Assembly (NCBI GenBank): GCA_903895725.1
Contig: CAITUV010000061.1
Location: 36,343 to 100,342 of the forward strand
Source: an uncultured Myxococcales bacterium
GTDB taxonomy: Bacteria; Myxococcota_A; UBA9042; CAIXZC01
DNA: 64,000 nt
Reading direction: 5' to 3'
Under the pieces are notes generated by a model. That model was given only the letters and a program-made list of their open reading frames with translations, was not told the DNA's origin and did not search any database. Positions 38,807-48,400 of the stretch are shown one piece after another; the stretch's first letter is position 1, and every line of letters begins with the position of its first letter. The translations under genes were made by a program, and so were the position numbers.

Positions 38807-41187
38807 GGGTTGGGGGGAAAACGCTGGAGTACCTGGGCTTTGCCCGGGTCATATCGAAGCTCGTATCCCTGGCGTTCACCCCGGGAGGGCGGCGCCTTTG
38901 TGAGGCCCTGCCGCGGTTGTCCACGGTGGAGGCCGTGTCGGGAGAGCTGCGGCGGGTAGAGGAAGTGCGCAGCCTGCTCGACGAAGGGGAAACCCCCGAG
39001 TTTGGGGGCATCGGCGATCTGGAGGAGCTGCTCGAGCGTGCGGAGAAGGAGGGGGTCCTGCTGCCGACGGAGCTGAACCTCGTGGCAGACTGTCTCTCGG
39101 GCCTGATGCGGATCAGGCAGTATCTGTTCAAGCACAGGGAGCGACTTGCGGGCAGTGCGTGGCTCCTGCTCCGAATGCAGGATCTGCGGGCCCCTGCGGC
39201 GCGCATCGAGAGTGCCATCGACCGGGACGGGAGGATTCGGGACGAAGCGAGTGCCCAGCTCCGGGAGCTGCGGCGGCTGTCTGCGGAGGTGCACCAGGCG
39301 GTGAAGTCCAGACTCGAGGAGTACCTGCGCAGCCCGGATGCGGACGACGTGCTCCAGGAGCGGTTCTACACACAGCGGGAGGACCGGTACGTCCTGCCCG
39401 TCAAGGCGGGGCGGAAGGGGGCGATGGAGGGGATCGTCCACGCCGTGAGCCAGAGCGGGGCCACGCACTTCGTGGAGCCGCGGTTCCTGATCTCTCACAA
39501 CAATCGGCTCAAGCTGGTCGAGGAGGAGATTCATCGGGAAGAGCTCGCCGTGCTGCGGGAGCTGTCCCTGGACGTGGGGGAGCGGGCGGCCGAGATCCGG
39601 GAGACCCTGGCGATGGCGGAGCAGTTCGACTGCTCGTGCGCCCGGGCCAGGCTGGCCGTGGAGATGGGGGCCTGTGTGCCGGCCATCGGGGAAGAGCCGA
39701 AGCTGAAGCTGTTGTCCGCCCGGTTCCCGCTGATGCTGCTCCAGGGGCGCCAGGTCGTTCCCAACGACATCGAGACCGGCGTGGGGGACGGGGCGGACAG
39801 GCCGAGGATCCTGGTGCTCTCCGGGCCAAACGCCGGGGGCAAGTCGGTGGCCCTCAAGACGTGCGGCCTGTGCGTGCTGATGGCGCATCACGGGCTGCTG
39901 CTGCCGGCAGCAGCGGACAGCTTCGTGCCGGTGCTCGAGGGGTTGCATGCCCTCCCCGGGGATCTGGAGGACGTAGAGGCGCAGCTTTCGACTTTCTCCG
40001 GGCATCTCCAGGAGCTGAATCGAGTGCTGGCGGAGGTGGGGAAGAGGCACCTGGTGCTGATCGACGAGATCACGGTGGGCACGGAGCCGGACCAGGGGTC
40101 CGCACTCGGGGCGGCGTTCCTGCTGGAGCTGGCGGATACGGGGGCGCTCGGCATGATAGCAACGCACTACGAGCGCCTCAAGGCACTGGCCATGGCCGAC
40201 GGGCGGTTCCACAATGCGTCGATGTCCATGGATTGGGAGTCGCTGACTCCGACGTACCGGCTGGCCATGGGGGCCCCCGGCTCGTCAAGGACATTGGAAA
40301 TCGCCCGTCGCTTCCGGGTTCCCGAGTCGGTGTTGCGCCGGGCGACGGACATCCTGGAGGGGCGGGGCGGTGGATTGCTGGAGGAGGCTTTGGCCCGGCT
40401 GTCAAAGCGGGAAGCGGAGCTCGGGGAGGCCGTCCGGCTCCACCAGGAGGCCCGGGTAGCTGCTGAGGCAACCCAGCAGCGGCGGGCGCGTGCGTTGCAG
40501 GAGCTGGCCCGGCACGCGGACCGTTGGGTGGCCCGTCGGGTTGCCGAGGGGGTCAAGCAGGTCGACGAGGCCCTCGCCCTCGTGGGGACCCTCGTCACCC
40601 GCCTCCAGGGGGAGAAGCCAGATGCTGAGCAGATCCGGGAGGCCCGCAACCGTCTCAAGGAGACCCGGGAACGGCTGCGGGAGCAGGCGGAGCGGCTGAC
40701 GGAGAAGGAGGAGGCGCCGTGGAAGGGGGCCGCAGCGCAGGCGCTTGCCGTGGGAGGCGAGGCGTGGGTTCGTCGGTACTCCCGCAAGGCCCAGGTCGTG
40801 GCATTGCATCCGGAGGAGGGGACCGCCTCCCTTCAGATGGGCCCGATGCGGCTCCGGCTGCCGGTCGAGGAGCTGGTTCCGCTCGAGTCGGCGGGGCGTG
40901 CGGAGGGGCCTACGGGAGCGGTGCGCACCGGGGCTCCCGAACGTCCCGAGCAGCGGCTCGACCTGAGGGGGCTGATGGCAGACGAAGGGCTGGCACTGCT
41001 GGAGCGGGCCCTCGACCAGGCCATGTTCGCTCCGGGAATCACTCTGCTGGTGGTCCACGGCCACGGCACCGGACGGATGCGCCAGGCGGTCCGGGAGTAC
41101 CTCTCATCGACGAAGTATCCGGTGACCTTCCGACCCGGACGGCGCGAAGAAGGGGGAGACGGAGTCACTGTGGTGGAGCTGACCTGA
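38803..41187 (+). CDS. mutS2: MutS2 family ATPase with Smr domain
   Basis: 794 residues, full family length. An N-terminal MutS lever/clamp region leads to Walker A GPNAGGKS (341-348) and Walker B VLIDEIT...GTEPDQGSAL. A long coiled coil (about 520-640) and a C-terminal Smr domain (about 715-794) follow, with LDLRG and HGHGTGRMR motifs. MutS2 lacks the mismatch-recognition domain of MutS; known members suppress recombination or rescue collided ribosomes through the Smr part. It starts within the stop codon of the upstream gene. Confidence 0.95.
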   Translation: MRVGGKTLEYLGFARVISKLVSLAFTPGGRRLCEALPRLSTVEAVSGELRRVEEVRSLLDEGETPEFGGIGDLEELLERAEKEGVLLPTELNLVADCLSGLMRIRQYLFKHRERLAGSAWLLLRMQDLRAPAARIESAIDRDGRIRDEASAQLRELRRLSAEVHQAVKSRLEEYLRSPDADDVLQERFYTQREDRYVLPVKAGRKGAMEGIVHAVSQSGATHFVEPRFLISHNNRLKLVEEEIHREELAVLRELSLDVGERAAEIRETLAMAEQFDCSCARARLAVEMGACVPAIGEEPKLKLLSARFPLMLLQGRQVVPNDIETGVGDGADRPRILVLSGPNAGGKSVALKTCGLCVLMAHHGLLLPAAADSFVPVLEGLHALPGDLEDVEAQLSTFSGHLQELNRVLAEVGKRHLVLIDEITVGTEPDQGSALGAAFLLELADTGALGMIATHYERLKALAMADGRFHNASMSMDWESLTPTYRLAMGAPGSSRTLEIARRFRVPESVLRRATDILEGRGGGLLEEALARLSKREAELGEAVRLHQEARVAAEATQQRRARALQELARHADRWVARRVAEGVKQVDEALALVGTLVTRLQGEKPDAEQIREARNRLKETRERLREQAERLTEKEEAPWKGAAAQALAVGGEAWVRRYSRKAQVVALHPEEGTASLQMGPMRLRLPVEELVPLESAGRAEGPTGAVRTGAPERPEQRLDLRGLMADEGLALLERALDQAMFAPGITLLVVHGHGTGRMRQAVREYLSSTKYPVTFRPGRREEGGDGVTVVELT

Positions 41188-41226
41188 GTGGATGTGGAGC
41201 TCTGCTGAGGCCGAGTTGAGCGGCGC

Positions 41227-43080
41227 CTACTTCTTGGATTCGACCACGCGGACCGGGACGAGGACGACCTGCTTGTCCTTGATCTCGACACGGAACAGAA
41301 CCTGCTTGCAGCCGAACTTGTCCCGAAGGCTCTTCTCCGTGCGGGCGATCTTCTCCACGAACTTGATGTAAGTGATCCCGGAGATGTCTTCGCCAGCGCT
41401 CTTGCGGGCATCGAGGTAGTTCTTGTAGATGCGGCGGTAGTACTCAGTGGCGCTCTCCTTGACTTCGTCTGCCGAGATCTGCTCGACGGGGGCCTCGTCC
41501 GTGGTTTCGCCGGTAGCTGCCGGGGCAGCGGCGAAGTCGGATTCGATGCGGAGGTTCTCCGCCCAGCTCCCATCCTGTTCGAGGTCCTCCGGGAGCGGCT
41601 GTCCGAGGAGCACGGCCTTCATGATCGTCAGAGATTGGGCCATGGAGCGGGGCAGCTCCTCCTGGAAGGCGAAGGGGAAGCTGTACTCGAAGTTGCCGCC
41701 GATGATCTCGTGGATGCCAGCATCAATCTCTTCGAACGGACGCGTGAAAGACCGCAGCAGAACCTGGAGGAGAATCACTCCGACCAGGAATACCACGATG
41801 CCCAGCACCACCAGGATGGCCTTCATCGACGTGAACATCGCCCCGGCCAGATCGATGTCGACCGAGAGGACGGCATAGAGCCCTTCCGATTCCGGGCGGA
41901 AATCGGTGGACACCTGCACCACGGACGCAAAGAAGTCCTCGGTGCTGAACGTCGGGTGGCTCCCGAGCAGACTGCGGGCAAATCCTGCAACCGTGGAGGC
42001 CGGGCCCTCGCTCAGGGAGGTGCCAGCCATGACGGTCTGTCCATGCTTGTTGCGGAAGACGTAAGAGAGACCCGTGGGCTGTCGACTGGACTCGTACTCA
42101 CACAAAGTCTCGCTGTTCTGCGGCGGAGAGTCCTCCTTGGCCGCGGCCTCGAGGCACTGTTCGAGGACCGGGCGGATGCCGAGCACCACGGCGGAATCCT
42201 GCCACGCACGCCCCCGGTCGAGCTCGTACCCCACGATGGACGCCCCCAGGTACTTGCCCTGCGTATCGGTCAGCCGCGTGGCCACGACTACGAACACGCG
42301 GTTGCCCGAAAGGGCCAGGTGGCTGCTGATGGACGATTCCGTCGACGTCCGGAGAGGCTTGAGAACCTCGGCCACCTGGTCGAAATTCTCGACGATGTGG
42401 TCCTTGTAGCGCACGGCTGCCTGGTCCGGATCCTCGTTGCGCATCAGGGAGACGGACGTGTCGAGCTTGTCGAACAGAAGCCGGGCCGTGTTGTTCTCGT
42501 CGACCAGGATGAACAGCTCCGGGAACGCCTGTCCCAGCTCCTTCTGCTGCTCGGGGAAGATCAGCGTCGAGAGCGGCATGTAGGTCAGCTTGAAGTAACA
42601 CACGCTCCACGGGTCGCCCTCAGCCATGCAGCTCCCCATGACCGCCCGCAGGTAGCTGGTGAACCCGCCCTTGGTCTTGATCTTCTCACTGAGGCGGGAC
42701 TCCACATCCTTCTCGAACCGATCGAGGACCGGCTTGGCCTCCCGCTCCACGAAGGCCAGGATCCGCCCCGGATCGACGGCCTTGCGATTGGGGAACTGCT
42801 GCCGCGTCTTGCCGCTGACTTCCCGAATGTCCTCACGGTACTCGCTCAGGAGCGACACGTACCTGGGCAGGTCGGTCGCCATCAGGTTCGACGAGTACTG
42901 CCGGAGCTGCGCAATTCGGTGCTCGTCCAGGAAGCTGAACGACTTGGACGCGGACTTGACGAACGAGTAGATCTCCTCCTTGACGTACTGGTCGCGCTGC
43001 TGGTCGACATAGACCCAGATCACGGATACCACGAGAATGATCGTGAACAGGTACAGTAGAGTCAGTTTCAGACGAAACAT
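41227..43080 (-). CDS. Membrane sensor-like protein, MXAN_5187-like
   Basis: 617 residues from the ATG at 43080, preceded by GGAGGAAG. TM1 (about 4-24, LTLLYLFTIILVVSVIWVYV) and TM2 (about 430-455, AILVVLGIVVFLVGVILLQV) bracket a roughly 400-residue extracytoplasmic sensor region. A HAMP-like segment follows, then a C-terminal domain with YYRRIYKNYLDARK, then FVEKIARTEKSLRDKFGCK. This layout and C-terminus resemble the MXAN_5187 family of myxobacteria. No kinase, cyclase or chemotaxis output domain is present. The function is unknown; a polar or envelope signalling role is a guess from architecture. Confidence 0.78.
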   Translation of the reverse strand: MFRLKLTLLYLFTIILVVSVIWVYVDQQRDQYVKEEIYSFVKSASKSFSFLDEHRIAQLRQYSSNLMATDLPRYVSLLSEYREDIREVSGKTRQQFPNRKAVDPGRILAFVEREAKPVLDRFEKDVESRLSEKIKTKGGFTSYLRAVMGSCMAEGDPWSVCYFKLTYMPLSTLIFPEQQKELGQAFPELFILVDENNTARLLFDKLDTSVSLMRNEDPDQAAVRYKDHIVENFDQVAEVLKPLRTSTESSISSHLALSGNRVFVVVATRLTDTQGKYLGASIVGYELDRGRAWQDSAVVLGIRPVLEQCLEAAAKEDSPPQNSETLCEYESSRQPTGLSYVFRNKHGQTVMAGTSLSEGPASTVAGFARSLLGSHPTFSTEDFFASVVQVSTDFRPESEGLYAVLSVDIDLAGAMFTSMKAILVVLGIVVFLVGVILLQVLLRSFTRPFEEIDAGIHEIIGGNFEYSFPFAFQEELPRSMAQSLTIMKAVLLGQPLPEDLEQDGSWAENLRIESDFAAAPAATGETTDEAPVEQISADEVKESATEYYRRIYKNYLDARKSAGEDISGITYIKFVEKIARTEKSLRDKFGCKQVLFRVEIKDKQVVLVPVRVVESKK

Positions 43081-43137
43081 GAACGCTTCCTCCACGGGGT
43101 GTTCGGATCGGGCAATCCACCTGCCGCGACGGGCGTC

Positions 43138-43167
43138 ATGATAGACCGTTTTGAGAGCCGGTGTCAA
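43138..43167 (-). promoter_or_regulatory. Promoter of the MXAN_5187-like gene
   Basis: Minus strand: perfect TTGACA (43167-43162), 18-nt spacer, TATCAT (43143-43138). Confidence 0.6.
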
Positions 43168-43192
43168 CCGTCCAGACGGCAAGAAATCCCCC

Positions 43193-43221
43193 TTGCGCGA
43201 GGGCAGCGAATGCCATAGACT
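43193..43221 (+). promoter_or_regulatory. Promoter of the acyl-CoA dehydrogenase gene
   Basis: TTGCGC (43193-43198), 17-nt spacer, TAGACT (43216-43221), 43 nt before the ATG at 43265. Confidence 0.5.
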
Positions 43222-43264
43222 CTGCCGGACTTTACGGCCAGACCCCGGAGGGGAGGAGGACAGG

Positions 43265-45127
43265 ATGGACTTCAAAGGTGACATTCGGGACATCAAGTTC
43301 GTGGCGTTCGAGATGCTGAAGATCCAGGAGCTTGCCAAGCACAAGCGGTACTCGGAGGCGACCCAGGAGACCCTCGACATGGTGATCGACGAGGGATACA
43401 AGTTCGCCCGCGAAGTGCTCGCCCCGGTCAACGAAGTGGGCGACCGGCTGGGCTGCCGCTACGAAGGGGGCCAGGTCTACCTGTCCAAGGAGATCAAGGA
43501 TGCCCTCCTCAAGTGGGGCGAGCAGGGTTGGAGCCTGCTTGTCGAGGAGGGCGAGTGGGGCGGACAGGGGCTTCCCCTGGTCATGGCATCCATCCTCAAT
43601 GAGTTCTTCACCGGTGCCAACTGCGCCTTGTCGCTGGTGCCGATGCTGACGACCGGCGCCGCACACCTGATGGAGCGCTACGCTCCGGCATGGCTGAACA
43701 AGCTTTGCCTCGAGAAGATGTACAGCCTCCAGTGGATGGGCACCATGTGCCTCACCGAGCCGCAGGCCGGAAGCGACGTCGGTGCCAGCAAGACCAAAGC
43801 CTTCAAGAACCCGGACGGTTCCTACAAGATCGTCGGGCAGAAGAACTTCATCACGGGCGGCGACCACGACGGATCGGAGAACACGATCCACATCCTGCTG
43901 GCCCGCATCGAGGGTGCACCGGCGGGAACCCGGGGCCTCAGCCTCTTTGCCATCCCGAAGTACCGCATCAACCCCGATGGCTCCGTGGGGCAGTTCAACG
44001 ACGTGCAGGCCGCTGGTATCGAGCACAAGATGGGCATCCACGGCACGCCCACCTGCACCATGAACTACGGCGACAACGAGAATTGCATCGGCTACCTCAT
44101 CGGCGAAGAGAACGGCGGCATGAAGATCATGTTCACGCTGATGAACGAAGCCCGCATCTGGGTCGGCATGCAGGGGCTTGCTCTGGCCGCTGCCTCCTAC
44201 CAGAACGCGCTGCAGTACTCCCGTGAGCGCCTCCAGGGTTCCGACATCCGGGAGTTCAAGAACCCGGATGCCCCCAAGGTGGCCATCATCCGTCATCCCG
44301 ACGTCCGCCGCATGCTCATGACCATGAAGTGCTGGACCGAAGCCATGCGGGCACTGTTCGTGCGCGTCGCCTGGCTCGAGGACATCGTGCGCGTCGATCA
44401 GGATGCGGCACGCAAGGAGTACGCCCAGGGCATCGTGGACCTGCTCACCCCGGTCTGCAAGGCCTTCGGCTCCGATTCGGGCGTGGCCATCACCTCCATC
44501 GGCGTGCAGGTGCTGGGCGGCTACGGCTATTGCAAGGAATACCCCCAGGAGCAGCTCTACCGGGATGCCCGCATCGCCCCCATCTACGAAGGGACCAACG
44601 GGATCCAGGCGATGGATCTGTTCGCCCGGAAGATCCCGATGAAGGGCGGCCAGCTCTTCATGAACTACATGCAGGAAATCATGAAGTTCCTGAAGGAGAA
44701 CCAGGGCAAGTCCGAGTGCATCGAGGACATCCTCGCCCGGCTGGCCGAAGGTCAGAAGGTGCTCCAGAAGGCGACGCTGGTGGCCGGCGGCCTGGCCCGC
44801 GAAGATCTCGGGCTGGGACTGCTCCAGGCAGCGCCGTACCTCAAGGTGTTCGGGCTCGTGGCCTGCGGGTACGAGCTGGCCTGCCAGGCCGTCGTCGCTC
44901 ACGAGAAGCTGCAGGCCATTTACGCCGCCAAGGGAGCCACCACTCCCGAGGATCGGCGCAAGCTGGTCGAGACCAACGCAGACGCCAACTTCTACAAGGG
45001 CAAGATCCACTCTGCCCGGTTCTTCATGAACAACCTCCTTCCGGAAGTTTACGGCCTCGAGAAGATGATCACGGCCAAGGACCGCTCTGCCCTGGACGTC
45101 CGCTTCGGCCTGGACGAGGAAGCGTAG
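43265..45127 (+). CDS. Acyl-CoA dehydrogenase, long (DmdC-like) form
   Basis: 620 residues, ATG after GGGGAGGAGG. The three acyl-CoA dehydrogenase domains are complete: MCLTEPQAGSDVG and NFITGGDHD in the FAD-binding beta domain, and QVLGGYGYCKEYP and APIYEGTNGIQAMDL in the C-terminal helical domain. The Glu of YEGTNGIQ (about 442) is the expected catalytic base. A C-terminal extension of about 130 residues is typical of the roughly 600-residue DmdC/AidB-type subgroup. It oxidises an acyl-CoA to the 2-enoyl-CoA and reduces ETF; chain length is not decided by the sequence. The EtfD-like protein at 34589 is a plausible electron acceptor route. Confidence 0.93.
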   Translation: MDFKGDIRDIKFVAFEMLKIQELAKHKRYSEATQETLDMVIDEGYKFAREVLAPVNEVGDRLGCRYEGGQVYLSKEIKDALLKWGEQGWSLLVEEGEWGGQGLPLVMASILNEFFTGANCALSLVPMLTTGAAHLMERYAPAWLNKLCLEKMYSLQWMGTMCLTEPQAGSDVGASKTKAFKNPDGSYKIVGQKNFITGGDHDGSENTIHILLARIEGAPAGTRGLSLFAIPKYRINPDGSVGQFNDVQAAGIEHKMGIHGTPTCTMNYGDNENCIGYLIGEENGGMKIMFTLMNEARIWVGMQGLALAAASYQNALQYSRERLQGSDIREFKNPDAPKVAIIRHPDVRRMLMTMKCWTEAMRALFVRVAWLEDIVRVDQDAARKEYAQGIVDLLTPVCKAFGSDSGVAITSIGVQVLGGYGYCKEYPQEQLYRDARIAPIYEGTNGIQAMDLFARKIPMKGGQLFMNYMQEIMKFLKENQGKSECIEDILARLAEGQKVLQKATLVAGGLAREDLGLGLLQAAPYLKVFGLVACGYELACQAVVAHEKLQAIYAAKGATTPEDRRKLVETNADANFYKGKIHSARFFMNNLLPEVYGLEKMITAKDRSALDVRFGLDEEA

Positions 45128-45189
45128 GCCAGCCCCCTCGTCCAATCGTCAGACTGACCTCGTCCGGCTCGGTCCTCGACCACCCGACC

Positions 45190-45375
45190 GCGTCACAACT
45201 GCCGGGATGATGGCACATCGGCCGAGTTATGACGCCTGGAGCGTCACAACTGCCGGGATGATGGCACATCGGCCGAGTTATGACGCCTGGAGCGTCACAA
45301 CTGCCGGGATGATGGCACATCGGCCGAGTTATGACGCCTGGAGCGTCACAACTGCCGGGATGATGGCACATCGGC
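45190..45375. repeat. 51-bp tandem repeat with hairpin junctions
   Basis: Three identical 51-bp units start at 45190, 45241 and 45292, followed by a 33-bp partial unit from 45343. Each junction holds the arms GTTATGACGC and GCGTCACAAC around CTGGA. On a minus-strand transcript all ten pairs form with one G-U. There are no variable spacers, so it is not CRISPR. Confidence 0.88.
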
Positions 45376-45406
45376 AGCTCCCGGTCGCCCTCCGGAGTCA
45401 GCCACC

Positions 45407-45435
45407 TTGCGCACGGAGTTGGAAATGTGGAGAAT
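45407..45435 (+). promoter_or_regulatory. Promoter of the HEAT-repeat giant gene
   Basis: TTGCGC (45407-45412), 17-nt spacer, GAGAAT (45430-45435), 31 nt before the ATG at 45467. Confidence 0.5.
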
Positions 45436-45466
45436 CAGGGCAAGCTTTCCCACATGGGGGGAGACG

Positions 45467-48400
45467 ATGCGCTCAGAGTCGCGTGTTCGGGCGGCGGTCG
45501 GACTGGTCTTCATGGTGACCTGTGCTGCTTGGGGGCCGTCCTACGGGCAGGAGCCTCCCCAGCCCCCCGAGACGGGGGAATCTACTCAGCCCGGGCCGAC
45601 GGATCAGCCCGTGCCCCCGACCCAGCCCCCCGAGACGGGGGAATCTGCCCAGCCCGGGCCGACGGATCCGCCCGTGCCCCCGAAGGAGGCCTCGGGGCAG
45701 TCGGAGGTTCCGGCTTCTCCCGAACCGGATGTTTCAGTTGAGCCTTCCGAGCCCAGCGAGCCGGTCGCTCCTCTGGATGTCCCGGTGGCGGCCGTTCCCA
45801 TGGGAAACGAGGAGCTGCGCACGCATCTCCTGGCACTCTGGTCCTCCGACGTGGCCGAGAAGAGGGACGCTCTGGAGGCTCTGGCCGGGAGCCGAGATGC
45901 CCGCATAGTGCCGGTGATCGGGGAATTCCTGTCGGACGGGGATCCGGTTCTCCGGATTGCCGCCGTGGCAGGGCTGGGAAAGATACCCGGGCCGGCCTCG
46001 GAGGACCTGCTGTGCACAATGCTGCTCGGGAGGTCGAGCTCGCTCGACGAGAAGAAGGCCGTTTTGCTGGCCCTGGCGGCCCATGGCACGGACCGGGCCG
46101 CGGACCTGTTGTATGACCTGCGCCAGGAGCTTCCAGGAGAGCTTCAGGACGTTGCATCTTCGCTGATGGACGAGCGGTTTCCCGAGCGGGCTGCCTGGCG
46201 TCGGGCACTGGCGTCGGGCAATGCCGAGGCGCTGGCCGAGAGGCCGGGGGACGCCGAGCTGGCGGAGCTCCTGGTCCGTCTGAGCGAGTCGCGGGTCCCG
46301 GCTGCCCGGGCGGATGCAGCCGCAGCGTTGGTCCGTCTGGGGGACTTGAGGGCGGTTCCGGCGCTGGCCGAGGCGGCGCGAACGGGCCCGGCCCGGGTGA
46401 GGCTGGCTGCCATCGAGGCCCTGGGCGGGCTCCGGTGTGCGGAGTCGTCCCATGTCCTGGCGCAGTTCGCTGCTCCGGGAAGCCCGCTGTCCCCTGCGGA
46501 GAAGGCGGCATCCATCCGGGCGCTGCTGGCCCACGACAATGAGGTGGCCGCGTCGCTGATGTTCGAGCTCACGTTCGTCGCAGCGGGGACGATCCAGGCG
46601 GCCGGTCTGCCTCTGGAGGTGGATGCGCTGCTCCATCGCCGACTCCCGGAGCGAATGGCGGAGCGGGCTTCAGACACGACGAGTGCGGGAACGGAGGTGG
46701 AGCTGCTGCTGGACCTGAGGCAGAAGGAGTCGACGGCCCGGGTGAAGGCCGCGGTGCGGCGGGCGGGGGAGTTGAAGGCGGACGTGGTTCCGGCTCTGGT
46801 GCCGTTCCTTTCGGATCGGGCCATTGCCCCCGAGGCCGTCGAGGCGCTGGGACGCTACTCGGGGGCAGCGGGGCTCAAGCCGCTGGCCGCCCTGTCGATC
46901 CGGCCGACAGCAACCCGTGAGCTCCGGGAGCGGGCGATCGACCTGGTGGGGAACCGGCAGGGACTGGACGTATCGCCGCTGCTTCTGGAGATGTACGCCC
47001 GCATGGAGGACGAGGAGCACAAGCGGATGGTGGCCCGCCTGCTGACTCAGCGCTATCCCGAGGTTGCCGGCCAGAAGGGGCTCGACAAGCTCGAGCGGGA
47101 CCGTCGGGGGCTCGTGCCGATGATGCTGGTCGGTGCCGCTCACGGGGCGGCCAACATGTACCTGCTGTCCGAGGTCTCCGCTCCGGGCGACGACAAGATC
47201 ATGTTCCTGCCCGCCATGGGCGGGGCGATTCTCGGTGCCGGAACGCCGTTGCTGCTGACTCTGGGCGATGAGGTCAAGCCGTTCGAGTCGCTGTGGGTGG
47301 GAACGATGGGGCTGTGGGGGATGACGGACGGCGTGCTCCTGGCCCTGGCGCTCGATCGGGGAACCGGGGAGGACGTCCGGTGGGCGCAAGGCATGGCCCT
47401 GGCCGGGCAGACCGGTGGGCTGATCGCCGGCTGGTTGACTCGAAGGACGACCGGGAGGGACATCGGTCAGATCGGGTACGTGAACCTGGCCGGCGGAGTG
47501 GGGTTCTATGCGGGGGCCGGGGCAGCCCTGTTGACCGAGGACCTGGATGGGAACATGGCGGCAGGCCTCGCCCTTGGCGGAAGCGCTGCGGGACTGGTTC
47601 TGTCCGGCCTGCTGGCTCCCGACTTGCGGTTTACCCGCCAGGACGTCGTGCAATCGCTCAGCACCGTCTGGATGAGCGGCTTGACCGGCGGTTGCCTGGC
47701 CGTGGCCGCTCTGCCCGAGTACGAAGACGAGGGCGAGGAGGAGAGGGCCCTCAAGGGAACCGGTGGAGCGCTGCTCGGAGCCGCTGCAGGCTTCACGGCC
47801 GCCTCCATTCTGAGTGCCTACACGGAGGCGGACCCGGGGATGGTCGGGTTTCTCAACCTGGCCTACCTCGCGGGAAACGCCATGGGGCTGGGCATCTCAC
47901 TCCAGTGGGACGAGGACAATCCGCGGGCCAATGCGGCCTGGATGGCCGGCGGCGGGGTGACCGGGCTGGCGCTGGCCGGGCTGCTCGGTCGAGATCTGGA
48001 AGTGAAGCGAAAGGACGTGTTCCAAGTTGCCGCCACCACGGGGCTGGGCGCCTGGAGCGGCTACCTGGCCGCGGATGCGCTTCACGGGGAGGGGATGGAC
48101 GACCGGGCTGCCAGGGGCGGCACGCTGATTGGCGGGGCCGCCGGGTTCGCTGCCGGGTCGCTCGTGGCGGCCTACACCGAGCCGAACGGGTCGACCATGG
48201 GCCGGGCCCTGCTCGGCTTCGGAACCGGGACGCTGATGGGGGCGGGGGTCGGGCTGTCGGTCCCTGAGCTCGAGGACCGCTGGATCGAGGCCCTCATGCT
48301 GGGAGGCGGGTGGATCGGGCTCGGGACCATGGCGGCGGTGGAGGAGCATACCCGTTACAGCGGCGGCGACATGGCGCTCATCGGCTTCGGCGCGGCCTGG

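Larger units (their letters stand above)
45128..45466. other. Intergenic region with 51-bp tandem repeats and a promoter
   Basis: 339 bp. Most is the tandem repeat at 45190-45375, followed by the promoter at 45407-45435. Frames open across the repeat exist on both strands only because 51 is a multiple of three. Confidence 0.7.

Noticed and set aside
45190..45375. Possible CRISPR array
   Set aside because: The units are identical end to end with no variable spacers, and no cas genes are present; the same holds for 29037-29165.
45207..45518. Small protein with 17-residue repeats over the 51-bp array
   Set aside because: Frames are open on both strands only because the unit is a multiple of three; there is no ribosome site, and composition is unlike neighbouring genes.
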